Source: Druceiella hillmani (taxonomy: Eukaryota > Arthropoda > Insecta > Lepidoptera > Hepialidae). Taken from it: a stretch of 64,000 nt of DNA. A program made the position numbers and the translations under genes. Numbering within the stretch: position 1 is the stretch's first letter; every line of letters starts with the position of its first letter. Under the pieces are notes generated by a model. It saw only the letters and a list, made by a program, of their open reading frames with translations, was not told where the DNA came from and did no database searches. Positions 16,816-30,079 of the stretch are shown here, piece after piece. The stretch lies in NCBI GenBank assembly GCA_039881145.1, contig JAYKKI010000008.1, positions 28,936,501 to 29,000,500 on the forward strand, given 5' to 3'.

Positions 16816-18250
16816 AACCTAGGCCAAATGCTGATAGAAATATACGCATGGGTGCCATATTCGATCACATCTCTATGAATTATAAAGGCAATTTATCCGA
16901 TATAATAATTTTGCTTGAGAATATTCATGTCCACTTTTCATTTACGCAGAAGTACGTTGTTTTTTATTTATATTATCCTACATATTAATATTAATTAATT
17001 AACTACTATCTGAAGCAACTACATGCGTAACTTCAAAAACATAGTTGTTATGTTTTATTTCAGAAAATGAGAGGCTGCAGTAGATGGGCATGATAATTTT
17101 ATAATTTTCTTTGAAAAAAACCCGGAAAGAAATATTTTCGAGAAAGTAACTTGACTTGTCAAAACAAACATGAAACTTAGAAATTCCTTCATGACATATA
17201 TATTTTCCATTTTATTTGAGATATTTTCCTTTTTATTTCGGGTCTTTCATACAGTACCTATTATAGAACACAATACATTCCATTAAAAAAAGCTTTTCCG
17301 TATGGGACATAATTCAGCACAGGCATGTTATTCCTTCTGAACCTGTAAATTATTCACACCGTTACTCCCAGACATTTAGCAAGCTTTCAATCAATCATTT
17401 GCATATAAATAGAACATCATATTTTAAAGGTAGACGCGAGTTAAACATTAACCGCACGCTATTCCGATTTAAGTAAACCTCCTTGTACGTGAAATCTGTT
17501 CAAGTCCGACTAAATACCAAAGTTGAGTTATTCACGGTTAAATAGGTAAAAGTTAGGAGATGTTTAGTAATGAAAGCTTGGTTTGGTCAACAGGAAACAA
17601 GTAACCGCCCTTCACACTTTTTAAATTTCTCAAAGCCTTTGTCCAAAAAATTCAACTTAATCTAAATTCAACTAATAGGAATGCTACAGTCTTAATGCGT
17701 TTGTTAAAATATACGTTGTATTCCAGAAGAATATGATATAAAAGGAAGGATGATAACAATGAAAAAGTACGGGATGCGGAGATGAACAGTAAAAGTCGGA
17801 CGAAAAAAGTATGTAAAGATTAAACGAGTTAGAAAAAAATTCGGTTAAATTAAACTAAGAGCTGAACATACTCTAAGGAGTCACGAAAAAGGAAGAATAT
17901 GACGAAAAAGCTAAAACCAGAAAAGAACGTAGAAAAAAGGGTACACCTTTATACAATAAAATTGCGGTTGATCTTATTTAGGTGAAAGTATGGATTCTAC
18001 TTGTATATTCTTTTGATTTTAGTTTCAAATATCAATTAAGATTTTAGGTTAAATTATATAAACCACATTTTACCCTTTACTATTTTTTTTAATGGAGTCC
18101 ATCATTGTTGCTTCATGTTTTTTAAAATAACTTTAGTGACTGCCAAGACACGAATTATTCGAAAGATAATGAAAAGCAAAATGAAAAATTTTGAAAAAAA
18201 ACCCAATGAATGTAGTCGTCGTAATCGAAATAAGATTAAATAGTTTTTTT
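16816..18250. other. No gene seen (1.4 kb)
   Basis: AT-rich. No frame of note and no element ends seen. Confidence 0.5.
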
Positions 18251-18700
18251 GAAAACCACCTGGCTAAAAAAAATAAGAACCTTTTAATTATTAGTAATAA
18301 TTAAACGGTTCTTATTTTTTTAGCTTTTTAATTATAAACCCAAGAAAATTTGTTGCATTTGCCGTTGCCATCTCCGTTCCTAATATCAATTACATTATAG
18401 TAACATAGAAAAGCATTTCACCTAAAAGAATTTCAATTAGTGACGAAGTGATAAAACTGCAAAATTTTAGGCAGCTCCTACCGATTTTCTTGGGTTTGTA
18501 ATTATATTAATAGGTTCTTACTTTCTTTTAGTTTTTCAGCGCTCTCAAATGAGATAACACCATAATACCTATTTAAGAATAATCGCCGATTAGTCCCAAA
18601 TATTTTGCAGAAAACCGTATCTAAATCGGTCAAACTGTTTTGGAGATAAACGGCAACACTGCATTGCACACACAAACAAACAAACAACTTCTCATTCTAA
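18250..18700 (+). repeat. Dispersed repeat with internal hairpin and a 'aaatcggtc' tail
   Basis: It begins with a near-perfect inverted repeat (arms 18263-18292 and 18296-18324, one mismatch and one bulge). Then 'cccaagaaaat' near 18340 recurs inverted as 'attttcttggg' near 18485. The end reads ACCGTATCTAAATCGGTCAA (18615-18634), then 'tgttttggagataaacggcaac' in part and an ACAAACAAACAAAC run at 18670-18684. The phrase 'atcggt..a.c.gtt..ggag' before a simple-sequence tail is typical of insect non-autonomous repeats I recall. Boundaries are approximate. Confidence 0.5.
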
Positions 18701-19320
18701 ACGCATGTACTTCCTCCGTTCCATCGTGGGTAAAAAGTGAAAAAAATAATAAAGGAGAGACGTTTAAAAATTCAGTTTTTAAAATTACGAAGTTCATAGT
18801 AATGTTCTGATCTGGCATATTCTCATGAGACGAGACGCCGAAAGTGAGGCCCTTGTAAATGTCTTAATACGTAACCATCAAGTTGTGTCGTCGTATCCCA
18901 AATGTGTAAGAAACGCTACGACGATATTGATTACGTAATCGGATCTCAAATCTGGTCTTTTTATTGAATTTTCCTCGCTTTAATTGGATATTAATACATT
19001 ATTCATAATTTAGTTTCATACTCTTTTAAAAAATTATTGGTATTGTTATTTGTATTGATATTCGTACATTAGTTAAATTTTCGTATTCTTTTAAATATCT
19101 CTTTTCATTTTCAGTGGTTTTCATTTTTCCTTTGGATAAAAGAGATTAGTTCATTCGTCATTGTGGTATAGTGATACTCGTCTCGGACACGATGTAGTGC
19201 TAAGTCATCAATTGTATTTGAACATGAAATTAATAAGCTAAATTATTTTAATGCAATCTGTCTTTTATTTGGGTGATAAACATGAAAGAGATGAATTGAT
19301 TCGTTATCCACTGTGTGGTA
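18701..19320. other. No gene seen
   Basis: AT-rich. The segment 19160-19210 contains 'gtggtatagtgata', which resembles a tRNA A box, but no tRNA fold follows. Confidence 0.45.
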
Positions 19321-19327
19321 TAATGTC

Positions 19328-19438
19328 GACTCGTACACGAGATAGTGATACGCCAATATACGTCGACTCATGGGTGACCTAGAGCTACGCCAATATACAC
19401 CGACTCCTACATGACATAGTGCTACGCCATCATTTGCA
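19328..19438. repeat. Three tandem copies of a 37-bp unit
   Basis: The motif 'gactc......' ... 'tacgcca' starts at 19328, 19365 and 19402, exactly 37 bp apart, with diverged interiors ending in 'atagtg.tacgccaatata'. A further weaker relative lies near 19170-19205. It is a degenerate minisatellite. Confidence 0.8.
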
Positions 19439-22400
19439 CATGAACGCTATGTTAACAAGGGAGCTTAGTTAATATAATATCTCACAAGCAGAAAGCGTAA
19501 TAACGAAAATTCCTCGCTTGCAGCTGGAGGTCATTGAGAGCGTGTTAATTTCAGTATCAATATATGTTGCATGCAATTTGGGTTTTACAATAAGAGTTAT
19601 GTTGAAACTTGGGTATAAAATCTGAGGCAGAAATAAAAATAATGGAGAACCTTTATAAACATAATTTTGTTAAAATGGTACCAGAAATAAAATTTGAGCT
19701 GTCATAATATTCAGAAGCGTCGAATAAATTTGACACCCGAAAATGAAGGCAAATAAATTTGTCTTATGAATAAATACACGAGCGTCGCATCATTTTAGTT
19801 GTGTAAACATGAAAATGTTGCGAAAGCCGAATGAAATATCCTCCTTTTTAGCATATTTTTAATAAAAAGCTTTTACTTATATTTATTTTAGAACATTTCC
19901 CTCTCCATTTAATTTTCATAATTTTATTTCTATAAATTTATTTAATTGATAATATATATAAATATATTGGATTAATTAATTAGTTGACTGTAAATCCACA
20001 GCCTTTTTAAAATATTCTCATATTTTTAACCCGGATAGACACAAAATATCATCGAATGTCAATATGTATGAAGTTTGTTTCTTGTTGCTATTATATATTA
20101 ATTTTCTCTGAAGGCGAGTTAGCATGTATTTTCGTAAACAATGTTTTTTATTAAATGACATAACTCCATCTATTTATGAAATTACAATGAAATTTTCACT
20201 ATTTTAATTTGCTAATAGTAGCTTTTTACGACTGGTAGTGAAATTTGAGTCGATTAATTAGTCAAAGTCCGACTTTATAACATTGTGTAAGTAATGAGCC
20301 CGTGGACAGAAAACAATAGACGCTGGTAGCAGAAATAAAAGCTATGGATGTAGCTGTAGCTTTGAGACAATTAATCGACTATAAGCTTTGTCTGAAATTT
20401 TGTATATTTAAAATTTTAAACTTTTTTTATGGTAATTAGTTAACCTAATTTTACCTGTTAATAACTACTATTAGAAACCTGGTAAATTGCATCGTAAGTG
20501 GCTTCATTTATTTTAATATATATATCTCTTCTTCCTTTTACGGAAAAGAACTAGATAGAAAGTCGCATTTCATTGAGGTTTTCTTAGATTTATTATTATT
20601 TTTTTCTAAAATACCAAGTAGAGATCTAAAATAATAGAGAGATACGGGATAGAAGTAATGAGATGTGTGTGAAATAGCCCTATTGCGAAGTTCTCTTCGT
20701 TTGCTGTTTACGATTGAGTAACAATGCAAAATTGTGTGGTTATTTTGTAGCAAAAGATGACATCACATAAAAGTTCAAAATGTAAAAGAGAATGAAAATA
20801 AATGAAAATGTTTAAGTTTAAGACTTTCTGAAATCGTTGCTTTTTGCTTTTTGATCAACATTTATTCGGCCAACCATAATAAGGTAATCGTTGAATACGT
20901 TTAAATAATGCGTGACAATGTAGTATTATCTCCTTAGTGGTTGGTATTTAACGGTTTAGTAACGTAAGGTAGTAAATTATTTATTGTATATGGTTTCGTA
21001 TAATCAATGAATTAGCCCGAAAGTCTTATTTTACTGTTTCACATTTATTTAGGAATTGTTACGTTGTACTTTCTTATCGGTACAATTCCTATCCTACGAA
21101 TAATGTTTTAAACATCCCATTGTGTTAGAAATTAAACTGAAAAAATGGTTTGGAATTTAGTGGTTCCTACTAAAATGTAATATGACGATAATTTGTATCA
21201 TTTTCTAATATGTGTCTTACTCTTTATTTATCACTCATGTGTAACTTTTAACCGCATCGTCACCAAGAGAGATAATAATCCTGAATTATAATTACGAAGA
21301 GAGTTAGTGATGATGAGTTACACTCGGAATGGGAGTATTTGCCAAGGACACATACTTGATTATTTACAGGGTAGTGAGGCCCTATGATACTGGTAAGACA
21401 TCCAACATTGCTAGTGAACATATTATTTTTCTCTAGGTGCAATTTGAGACCTCTGTTTTTTATTATTATTTTTATTTTTGTAGTATTGTTATTAGTATTT
21501 TATTTTCAAATATAGAAAATTTACAAAAAAACGCTGAAAATTGTAAAAGAAAACATTTTTACGTATGATAATACAATAAAAATCAGTGATATGAATTCCA
21601 AAAACGTTAGAATTTACTTTTGTTGTAAGAGAGCTAGGTTAATATCGGATAACAGCACGACACGAATTAGACATCCTTGTATCGATGAATCAGTGTATTA
21701 GTCAGATAATTCATATTGTTATACTGAATTCTCCAGAAACATATATTAGTTTCTATATTACTATTATTTAGCTTCACTTCCAAATAAAAATCCATCTCAT
21801 ATGTTTAATCCACTGTGGTTTATACCCCAGCCAGAGATACATAAAATATTTATTCGTTATTCACCATAGACTGAACATACAAATTCATGATTAAGAAATG
21901 ATCATTTTCTGTTAGGTTTATTTCATATATCCATATATTCCTGACATGAAAACAACAAACGTGCTTAAATTAAAGGGCTGCAGTCCCCTTAATTTATAGT
22001 TTATCTACGGTGCGAATGCTGTTAACAGATAAATAAAGATTGATGACTTTAATTATTCCTCGAAACATGTGTAAATTTAACTGCAACTTTTAGCAATTAT
22101 CTTCTTTCCTGCTGTTAAATGACAAATACAGTATTAGAAAAACAATTGCAGTAAAAGTCAACGCGTGCATATCCATAACTTTATTAGTCACTTTCTTGCT
22201 ATTTATTTCAACATACAACTTCAAATAATTATAATTGTTTAGAATTTCCGATCGATTCTAATGTAAATGGGATGATGGGAACCAATATTAATTTGTATCC
22301 TTTAAATTTAATTTCTTTCCAGATTTTGTTATATTTTTTATAAAATTTATTTTCTTCTCTATCAATTTTTATGGTATTTTATATTTGCATCACAATTGAA

Positions 22401-22680
22401 GTATTATTTTTAGATAACAATATAATAATCGGATTATTAATTTTGCTGGATCAACATATCTTGTAAAAGTGACAAATGTGATAAATATGAAATAACCAAC
22501 GTGACGAGTGATGTAATAATGTAATAATAGACTCCATTTAGGAGTCCATTTTAGAGTAACTAGTGTAAACCGGATTACTCGAAGTTGAAGCGTATATGGA
22601 ACCCGATTCGACTACGCAAGATATCTATTTTTCAAAACATCGTAAATATCGTATTTTTCAAAACATACCAAACAAGCACT
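19439..22680. other. No gene seen (3.2 kb)
   Basis: AT-rich with frames of at most about 71 codons (20538-20753 -), none recognised. A small imperfect inverted repeat around 21968-21995 (aattaaaggg ... ccccttaatt) is the only structure noted. Confidence 0.5.
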
Positions 22681-22683
22681 TTG

Positions 22684-22758
22684 AAAATTTATACAAACTA
22701 ATATTATATTCTCAGAGTTGTTAATCTAGGAATATAATATTAGTTTGTATACATTTTG
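22684..22758. repeat. Imperfect 28-bp inverted repeat (hairpin)
   Basis: The left arm contains ATACAAACTAATATTATATT (22691-22710) and the right arm its complement (22731-22750). They are separated by about 20 bases. Weaker complementarity continues outward ('actttgaaaattt' against 'cattttgacaagt'). This could be a very small MITE or a foldback scrap. Confidence 0.8.
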
Positions 22759-22759
22759 A

Positions 22760-24789
22760 CAAGTACACAAATTTTCCCAAAATTGAAATAATTTATTAAA
22801 CGTAAATTAGTCACGACAATGTTTTTATTAAAATTAAAAATTGCCTCCAAATTAAATCTCAACATTTAGATAAAGCTGAGATTACTGATACATTCCGAAG
22901 AGCACGCTCTGTTAGAAAATTTAATATTTTAGTGGTTTGCATTGAAATATAGATCTGTATTTACGGTGATTATAATGTGCAACATAATCATTAAAGTTAG
23001 CGTGATTTTTAATTTAGTTTTATTAAATACGATATAGTGAGATGAAGCCTAAATTAAAACAGGGGCAGAATTTTTCGAAAGCCTTATCTTTTATAAAAAA
23101 ACATAGGGAAAATCTGTTATTCCCTTTACCCAAATCGTCCAATTTCAAATAAATATCCATTATGATCGAAGCTATGGCTATAGCTTATTTTTAGACTCCT
23201 GAACTGAATATTGGTCGAAATTTTATCAAATATGTGTAGTCTCAAACACGTCATTAATTGCATAGAGAAAGTTAGTCTAAAATAGTACATAACTAACTAA
23301 TTAAAATAATAGTTTTTAGAATTAACTGATCGCTTGTAAATATAAATGATCAATCTCTTTATTAAAGGCATATGCACACACAATAAAATTTGTTGATATA
23401 CGAGTATGGCATGAAGTCTCTCATTAATTTTTTCCCGACATACTTAGACGTATGAATGGGAATCTACGTATTTTCTTTGTGTGCTTATCATTTCGCAAGT
23501 CCATTGTAAGTTATCAAGGAATGATTTCTCTTCGAAATGTTCAATTTTCTATTTTCTGTATTTCGACATATACTTGGGGGCAATAGCATCGTTATTTTAC
23601 ATGAAACCTTCAATTTGACAAATTAGCCAATTATATTCCAAATTATTTCGCTGAATAGTATAAAAGAAATATTAAATATTAATTTAGATATTATCAAAAC
23701 TTTTTCTTATTTTTCCCATAATAATAACTTTGGTTAATGTAAATGCATTTTTAATATGAAGAATATTACGTATACTGTATGCATTAAAAACATGCTTCGT
23801 TGTTAACATAATGTGTAGTTTTGTTTTTAAGACAAATGTTTAAGTAGGAACCTTAAATCTGCTTCTTTGATTTTATCGTCGTCTGCCTGTATTATAAACA
23901 GCTCGTCTTAAAATATTATGCTGTATAAGGTGAGAAATATGTATACTCGGTAAATGGCATGGAGCATAATGGTTAAAAATTATAACTCATTTTCATATTT
24001 ATGCGTCTCAGATTTAATAATATTTTTTCACCATACCCATGGAAGAAAAATCTTTTTGAATACTTAACTTTATAAAATGCAATTTTTTTTGGTTTTTGTT
24101 TGACATATAATATATTAATATATAATATGTGTGTAAATAATATATTAGTATATAATATATTCTAGACTGTGTAGATAAACGTTAAGCGAAGGAAGTAGCC
24201 AAAGTGAGGTATATATTTAAGTTAAACTTCTAAATTCTCATAGCTATATTTCAATAAATGCACCGAGGTATTGTAGACGACGGGAAAACCTCAAGAAAGA
24301 TTATATTTTGCTAACTATGATATATTGTCCGTTCTAATTTTTTTTCTGTTACGAAATCGGACCATACATGCATTTTCGATTGAAACATACTTAATTGTAA
24401 TAGCTACATCAAAATTACTCCAAAGAATTGTAACCGACAATAAAATTTCCTAAATATTTATGGCCAAACATATGCGTATTTATTTTTATGATACGTTGGG
24501 TAGTTCTGTACTCAACTAAAGTACAAAATAGATAAATAAATAGTCGGGAATACTATATAAATAAATTAAATGTGAATAGTTTTCTATAAATATAATAAAA
24601 CTGCTCACTTTGCATGTCTATGCATTGAAAATATTTGCAAACAAATTAATTGAGGGTATAAAGTACAAGTAATGGAATGCACAAAGATATTTTTTTTTAA
24701 TTTATGTCCATTTGCAGTTCGTATGTTTGTTTTGTGCACACATCATGTAAATACTACTACACGAAGTTGGATGAAGCTTCTTAAAAAAA
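22760..24789. other. No gene seen (2.0 kb)
   Basis: AT-rich. Locally repeated 'taatatattaatatataatat' blocks lie near 24108-24165. No coding signal. Confidence 0.5.
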
Positions 24790-25060
24790 TTAAAACACCG
24801 GTCAAGTGCGAGTCGGACTCGCGCACAAAGGGTTTCCTAGCACCAAACAAAATTAAACTAAGTTTTTTTACTCAAAGACACTAAAACACAAAATTATTGC
24901 TGCGGGGTATATCGAAAATATCCTATGTCTCAAAAATTACGCAACGTATCTTATTCAAATAAATTTTCGTTGAAATTTTATTTTAAATTAAATAAATTTT
25001 TTTTAGAATAATAAATACTTCCTCTATTTCATTATATAACGGTATATAAAAATTGTATGA
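24790..25060 (+). repeat. Dispersed repeat family A, 5' head
   Basis: The best-preserved head in the window is GTCAAGTGCGAGTCGGACTC at 24801-24820, continuing GCGCACAAAGGGTTTCC. The consensus I recall ends AAGGGTTCCGTA. The rest decays into AT-rich sequence. The 70-codon frame at 24672-24884 simply reads through this head and is not a gene. The head contains a short self-complementary CGAGTCGGACTCG. Confidence 0.75.
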
Positions 25061-27018
25061 TGTTAAATGCAATGCTTTTAGTGATTCCTGTGAATAGCCT
25101 GTAGTATTAACATATAAGTTAAACTGGGCGGAATACGTTGTCTCATCCCGACATTATATAAATACGAAAGTGCCTTTTCTTTATGAAACAATTATTTAAA
25201 TGCGTAGCTTTATCGTAACGCGAGTTCACGGTTGCGAAAAGGTCACATAATTTTTTGTCTGTGCGTAATGAGGCAGTTCAAAAGCAACCCAATTGCGGTT
25301 AAGTAAAAAAGGCTAGGGTAGACTTCTTATTGTGCTACCTATGAAACTGTTAAGGTTACTATTATTTATGTGAGCTTCTTGTCATTACAATATGCAGAAG
25401 GAAGATTTTGTTGACAAGGAACCAAAGCTTTTTTTATGAATATCATTAAGATAAATTTAAATTAATTGATCAGGTTTATTTCAAATTAAGTTAAGGGTTA
25501 TGTTGTTCTTTACTTGGTGCTAATATTTGAACTTAAATTTATGTGCACCAACTTACCAAGCTAAAAATAAGTTCGATAGACTAGCAAAATTAATATTTTT
25601 TATTAATTTTTTCAAAGTTAAGTATATCGATATTAAAATATTATGCAGGTCATTGATCAATAAACTTATACTTGTTCGGTGTCTTACACTAAAACCGAAG
25701 AAATAAAAACTCTGTGTCTTGCCGCCTGCTTCTTTCTATATTTGAGCCTATTTTTTCAGAATTCAAGCGACGATCAGACGGAGAGCTTAATTTTCGTTAT
25801 ACATAAGAAAAGTACAAGGTATTACTTCGCAGTTTTAAGGGTAGCTTAAGGTGGAGGGAAGGAGGAGGTGTCGTTAAATAATTTACCATTTTTTTTGTTT
25901 TTGGGCCAATCGTCTCGATGTCAGATGAAACCTGGTAAAGGTATAAAATATAGTATAAAATGAAACTCGGTAAGGGTATATACAAATATAGCGTTCATTT
26001 ATGTAGCAAAAAAACAATAAATAGTTGTGTTACCCCACTAATTCTTAAAGTGAAAGAATATAATTAAAAACGTTCAGCATATACGTTAGATCGCTTTCAG
26101 TTATGGTACGGACTATTTTGATGCGAGGTCGATTCGTAATAATATGGGTATAATATGTTCGTCGTCATAATATGGTTATAGATAACAAATAAATATAATT
26201 AATGACGGTTAATAAACAGAGTCGTGATAAATTAAGTAACATATAATACATTTAATCTAGCTTTATTAAAATTAATTATATAAAATATATATTAATGAAA
26301 TATTTCAAGTTCCAATATTGCACTTCAGTGATTGCCGAAGCGGACAGCGAGATGACGTAATGAACCTGTATCGAAGTAAGGTCAGATATATTACATTACA
26401 AGAAGAGAAATATGATAAAATGAAATCTGATAACATATGTGCGCATATAATGTGACTTAAAACAAATACCAGTATAATATTATCACTAAGCACAGTAGAG
26501 TAACTTAAATATTTAATAATGCAGAAATGTTCGTCTTAAGTATATTTCGTTTCATTCATAAACACAAATCGACCTTTTCTCTTCAGTAACTTTTTAATGA
26601 CTCTCTCCATGGTACCGTTAACAAAATTTGCAAAGGTACCTTTTTAAGATCTCGTTAATACTTTATTGGAAATAACTTCGGTCGTTGAGGAAAATTACAA
26701 CTTTATAATACTTTGTGATGGATTAGATGGATTTAATTTGAATGTTGAACGATTCAGATATTTTTATTATATTGTTATCGATACTTTGACAATCCTTAAA
26801 TGACGATTTGGTTTCTTTCCAATGTAATAATTAGACTATGCTTTATGCTCTTTGTAAAACTCGCTGTACCATAATATTACGTTAAGAAATATTAGATACT
26901 CGTAATTAATAGAAAAAATTTAAATTATGAAATTGGTTCTAGGTAAATATTGATTTAAATACAAGATCTGTATTAGGTAAAATTAAACAATAAAAGGGCA
27001 TGTACCCTATAGTTATCG
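25061..27018. other. No gene seen (2.0 kb)
   Basis: AT-rich with frames of at most 62 codons, unrecognised. 'gtataaaatatagtataaaatgaaactcggtaa' near 25939-25974 is a short local duplication of 'gaaac..ggtaa.ggtata'. Confidence 0.5.
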
Positions 27019-27020
27019 AG

Positions 27021-27048
<28 letters not shown>
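27019..27048. repeat. Short (TA)n microsatellite
   Basis: About 30 bp of TA. Confidence 0.95.
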
Positions 27049-27053
<5 letters not shown>

Positions 27054-28134
27054 TGTGTATAGATAAATAGGGGAGGCATGTAAAAAATTACATATGATAA
27101 ACTGCATTTAGAAAATTGTGCTCCTTAACTAATAGTTCGTAATCAAATAAGTGACTAGGGTCACCAAAAGCAACCTATAAGGACGCTGGCGTTTTTCACT
27201 TATTCTGGTTGGCGCAGTGAAGATGAAAGTGGGAAAGGTTTTTTGTTTACATACAAAAAAAATTTATGATAACAAAGTCAGGGTTGCACAGCTTGAAAAT
27301 AATGCAGGAACTTTAACAGTATTTCTTTATTTGATTAGGTTAAACCTATATTAATTAAATAATGTTGTTAATGTGTGATCCTAACAATAATAATCTATTG
27401 TATACTTAGATATTCAAAGTAGATTTAATCACCTTTGGTGCTTTATATTTAGTATGTTGAAGTTAAGAAACTAAAACAAACCTTCATCAAACGTCTAACA
27501 AAATAATGTACAAAAATGGGTCTTCTATTTCTGTTTCTATCAATGTACAAACAAGTTCATCTGAAGTAGGGCTAGATTATCTGTAAACGAAGAAGTTAAT
27601 ATGGCTCTACTGTCTTGGATTTCCAGTCCAAGTCCTTTCTTCGGCTTCGTAAAACACAGACTCGAAATATAGTTATAATTTCCATACTTAATATATGTAC
27701 AATTCGAAAAAAACATTTCTGAAAGTCTCTCTGACTTGAAAAAGAAAAGACGCCAATATTTTTTTAAAGGAGATAGTGGTGGTAATGCGACTCTTGAAAT
27801 GGTGAAGAGGACAGTGCATTTTTTGCGATAGTCTATACTTTAGGTCTAAGCCCTGCTCTCCTCTACAGAATGAAATAATTTATTAGTGAGTTGTGTTTAA
27901 TTTTATATTTTTATTGTATTTTATTTTGTATGTGCACCCTACCTACGTTATTCAGTCCGTATGATATGGATAAAATGTTATTTTTATTAATCCTTGTTTG
28001 TGGAAAAACATTTCAGCATTATTTTTTCTTCATATTTTATATAGCGTTTAATTATTTACGACCAAATATTATTATTAGGTGATTCTTTTAATTTATATTT
28101 GGAACATAAAAGAAGTATTATCAATATTAATAAG
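27049..28134. other. No gene seen (1.1 kb)
   Basis: AT-rich. The 27140-27240 stretch is moderately GC-richer, but no reading frame or element end can be assigned. Confidence 0.5.
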
Positions 28135-28135
28135 A

Positions 28136-28600
28136 GCATTACTATATATAGAAATTAATGTCTTAGTTTTATGTATCTTTATTTAATTATATATATGTAT
28201 ATTTATTTATTTTAATTTATTAATTATACATGTATATTTATTTATTTATCGGTTGAATGGAAATATTAGCGGTTCTTAGGTTATAACCTGATTTGATATT
28301 ATTCTTACTTCCATATCTCTGTCTTATTGATGTAACTTAAATTGTATATTACATCTTGCATTACTATATATAAAAAATATGTAGAAAAACTATATATAAG
28401 CATTACTATACATAGAAAATAATGTCTTAGTTTTATGTATATTTATTTATTTACCGGTTTGAATGGAAATGTTAGCGGTCCTTAGGTTATAACCTGACTA
28501 GATATTATTCTTACTTCCATATTTTTGTCTTATTGATGTAGCTTAAATTATATATTACATCAATAAGATAAAGATTTGGAAGTAAGTATACAGGATAAAT
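28136..28600. repeat. Direct duplication plus terminal hairpin
   Basis: A block starting 'gcattactata' at 28136 and running to 'tatattacat' at 28354 recurs at 28400-28560. The second copy lacks an AT-rich segment of roughly 60 bp. Shared phrases include 'aatgtcttagttttatgta', 'tgaatggaaat.ttagcggt' and 'ttaggttataacctga'. The second copy then folds back: 'tcttacttccatat' ... 'ttattgatgta' (28509-28540) pairs with 28556-28588. A duplicated block ending in a foldback looks like a small nested or rearranged MITE. Confidence 0.75.
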
Positions 28601-29760
28601 ACAAGCTACGTGTATTAAATCTACGCTATAAGTTTGTTTCGGACAGTTTGATTTTGACGTGGAATTGATGGATATTAAAAAAAAAAGAAAATCATAAATC
28701 AGTTTTTTTGAAAGATGAAGGAGGTTATTTAATAATAGTTAATTTTGATATATTATATAATATTTATTCATCTACTAAACTATAAGAAAACAATACAAGA
28801 CAACAGAAAGAAAACCAAACCAAATATGGAGATATATACACAAAGTAATAAAATTTTACTATTATAATAATTTATTACTCAAATATATATCTTCAAAAAA
28901 CTTCATAACTATTAGTACTACGTCATTGAACCATTAAATTTTACAAAAATATATTTATCTAAGTGCACGGTAACTCACCATTTTGTTCCGTAACGCATCA
29001 CAGGGTTTAGCATCTTTTACCCGAAACAATTCGCCGCTATTTTGAAAACCCCATAACTCAGCTGCAATGAATACTGGAAACCTGATTTTTGAGTTTAACA
29101 TATGAAAAGATGAATATTTGGATATTTTTGCCTTTTTGGTAGTTTTTGAGATATTTGGCATTAAAATTCGTTTAATTCAATGTTGTGATAGATATAATAT
29201 TCAGTAAATTTAAACTTACATTCCTAACTTCATCATATATGCTTCTTTAGCAAAGTACTGTACGAACATGGTTGCTTCTATATTACTACATTTTATGGTT
29301 AAATATTTAAACAGGAATTTAACTATTTTTAGAAAAACGGTTTTAATTGGATCGCCATTTTTCGTGAGATCGATGGCGAGTAGATTAAACGTATTCCTCC
29401 ACAGAAGAAATTCTACGCGAATATCTGGTGCGAATATAAAAACAAAACGACCGTGATAAATGGTTCTAACATATCAGTAGTGTATTAAGACAGCGAATAG
29501 GAACAAGCTTACTCAGTCAGCAACGCCGAGATAAGAACAACAGAAGCAAGATGAAATAGTATTTTAGTACGCACTAGAGCGTGTATCTTCAGACAATACT
29601 CTTTACAGGATACTCAAGAAATATATCAACATCATTACATGTACTAGTAGAGGTAAAGTAAATAAGTAGAGCTGTTAAAAATATATCGCATTAGATACTA
29701 CAGTCACCTTACTCAACGCTATCAACGAGGGAGTCAACGTCAAAATTTCTACACGTTTCT
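28601..29760. other. No gene seen (1.2 kb)
   Basis: Two short frames (28955-29161 - and 29268-29456 +) are open for 68 and 62 codons without recognisable motifs. Sequence such as 'cccataactcagctgcaatgaa' (29049-29070) reads like repeat-derived DNA, but I cannot name a family. Confidence 0.45.
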
Positions 29761-30079
29761 ACCGTACTTTAATAAAATATACTATAGTTATAATATTTAT
29801 ATATTGAATATAATTTTGTAGAAAATCATTATACACAATTAAATGAAACTACGTGATGTAGTATTATTCCTACTTTATTTACCACCTTTGGTTTTGTTGT
29901 ATTACAACATCTTCGGGTGGGCTATTAGCAAAGATCTTTGCTAGATCTTTTTTTTAGTAGAAGTAATACTACATCACGTAGTTTCATTTAATTGAGTATA
30001 ATATTTATAGTAAAATAATTTCTCACAAAAACGTGTGTGTGAACCGCACTTTAATAAAATATACTAAAGTAATAATATT
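29761..30079. mobile_element. Palindromic element (family P), copy 1, within 37-bp direct repeats
   Basis: The core 29831-30000 is a foldback. 'ttaaatgaaactacgtgatg' (29839-29858) pairs with 'catcacgtagtttcatttaa' (29972-29991), giving arms of about 42 bp. The middle carries 'ttgtattacaacatcttcgg' and 'ttagcaaagatc', shared with copy 2. Outside it, a roughly 37-bp sequence 'accg.actttaataaaatatacta' occurs at 29761-29797 and again at 30043-30079 with a few differences. The repeats are too long and too distant from the palindrome to be a simple target duplication, so they may be part of a larger unit. Confidence 0.75.

Noticed and set aside
19160..19210. tRNA-like A box (gtggtatagtgata)
   Set aside because: No matching B box at the right spacing and no cloverleaf could be drawn; the region grades into a 37-bp minisatellite.
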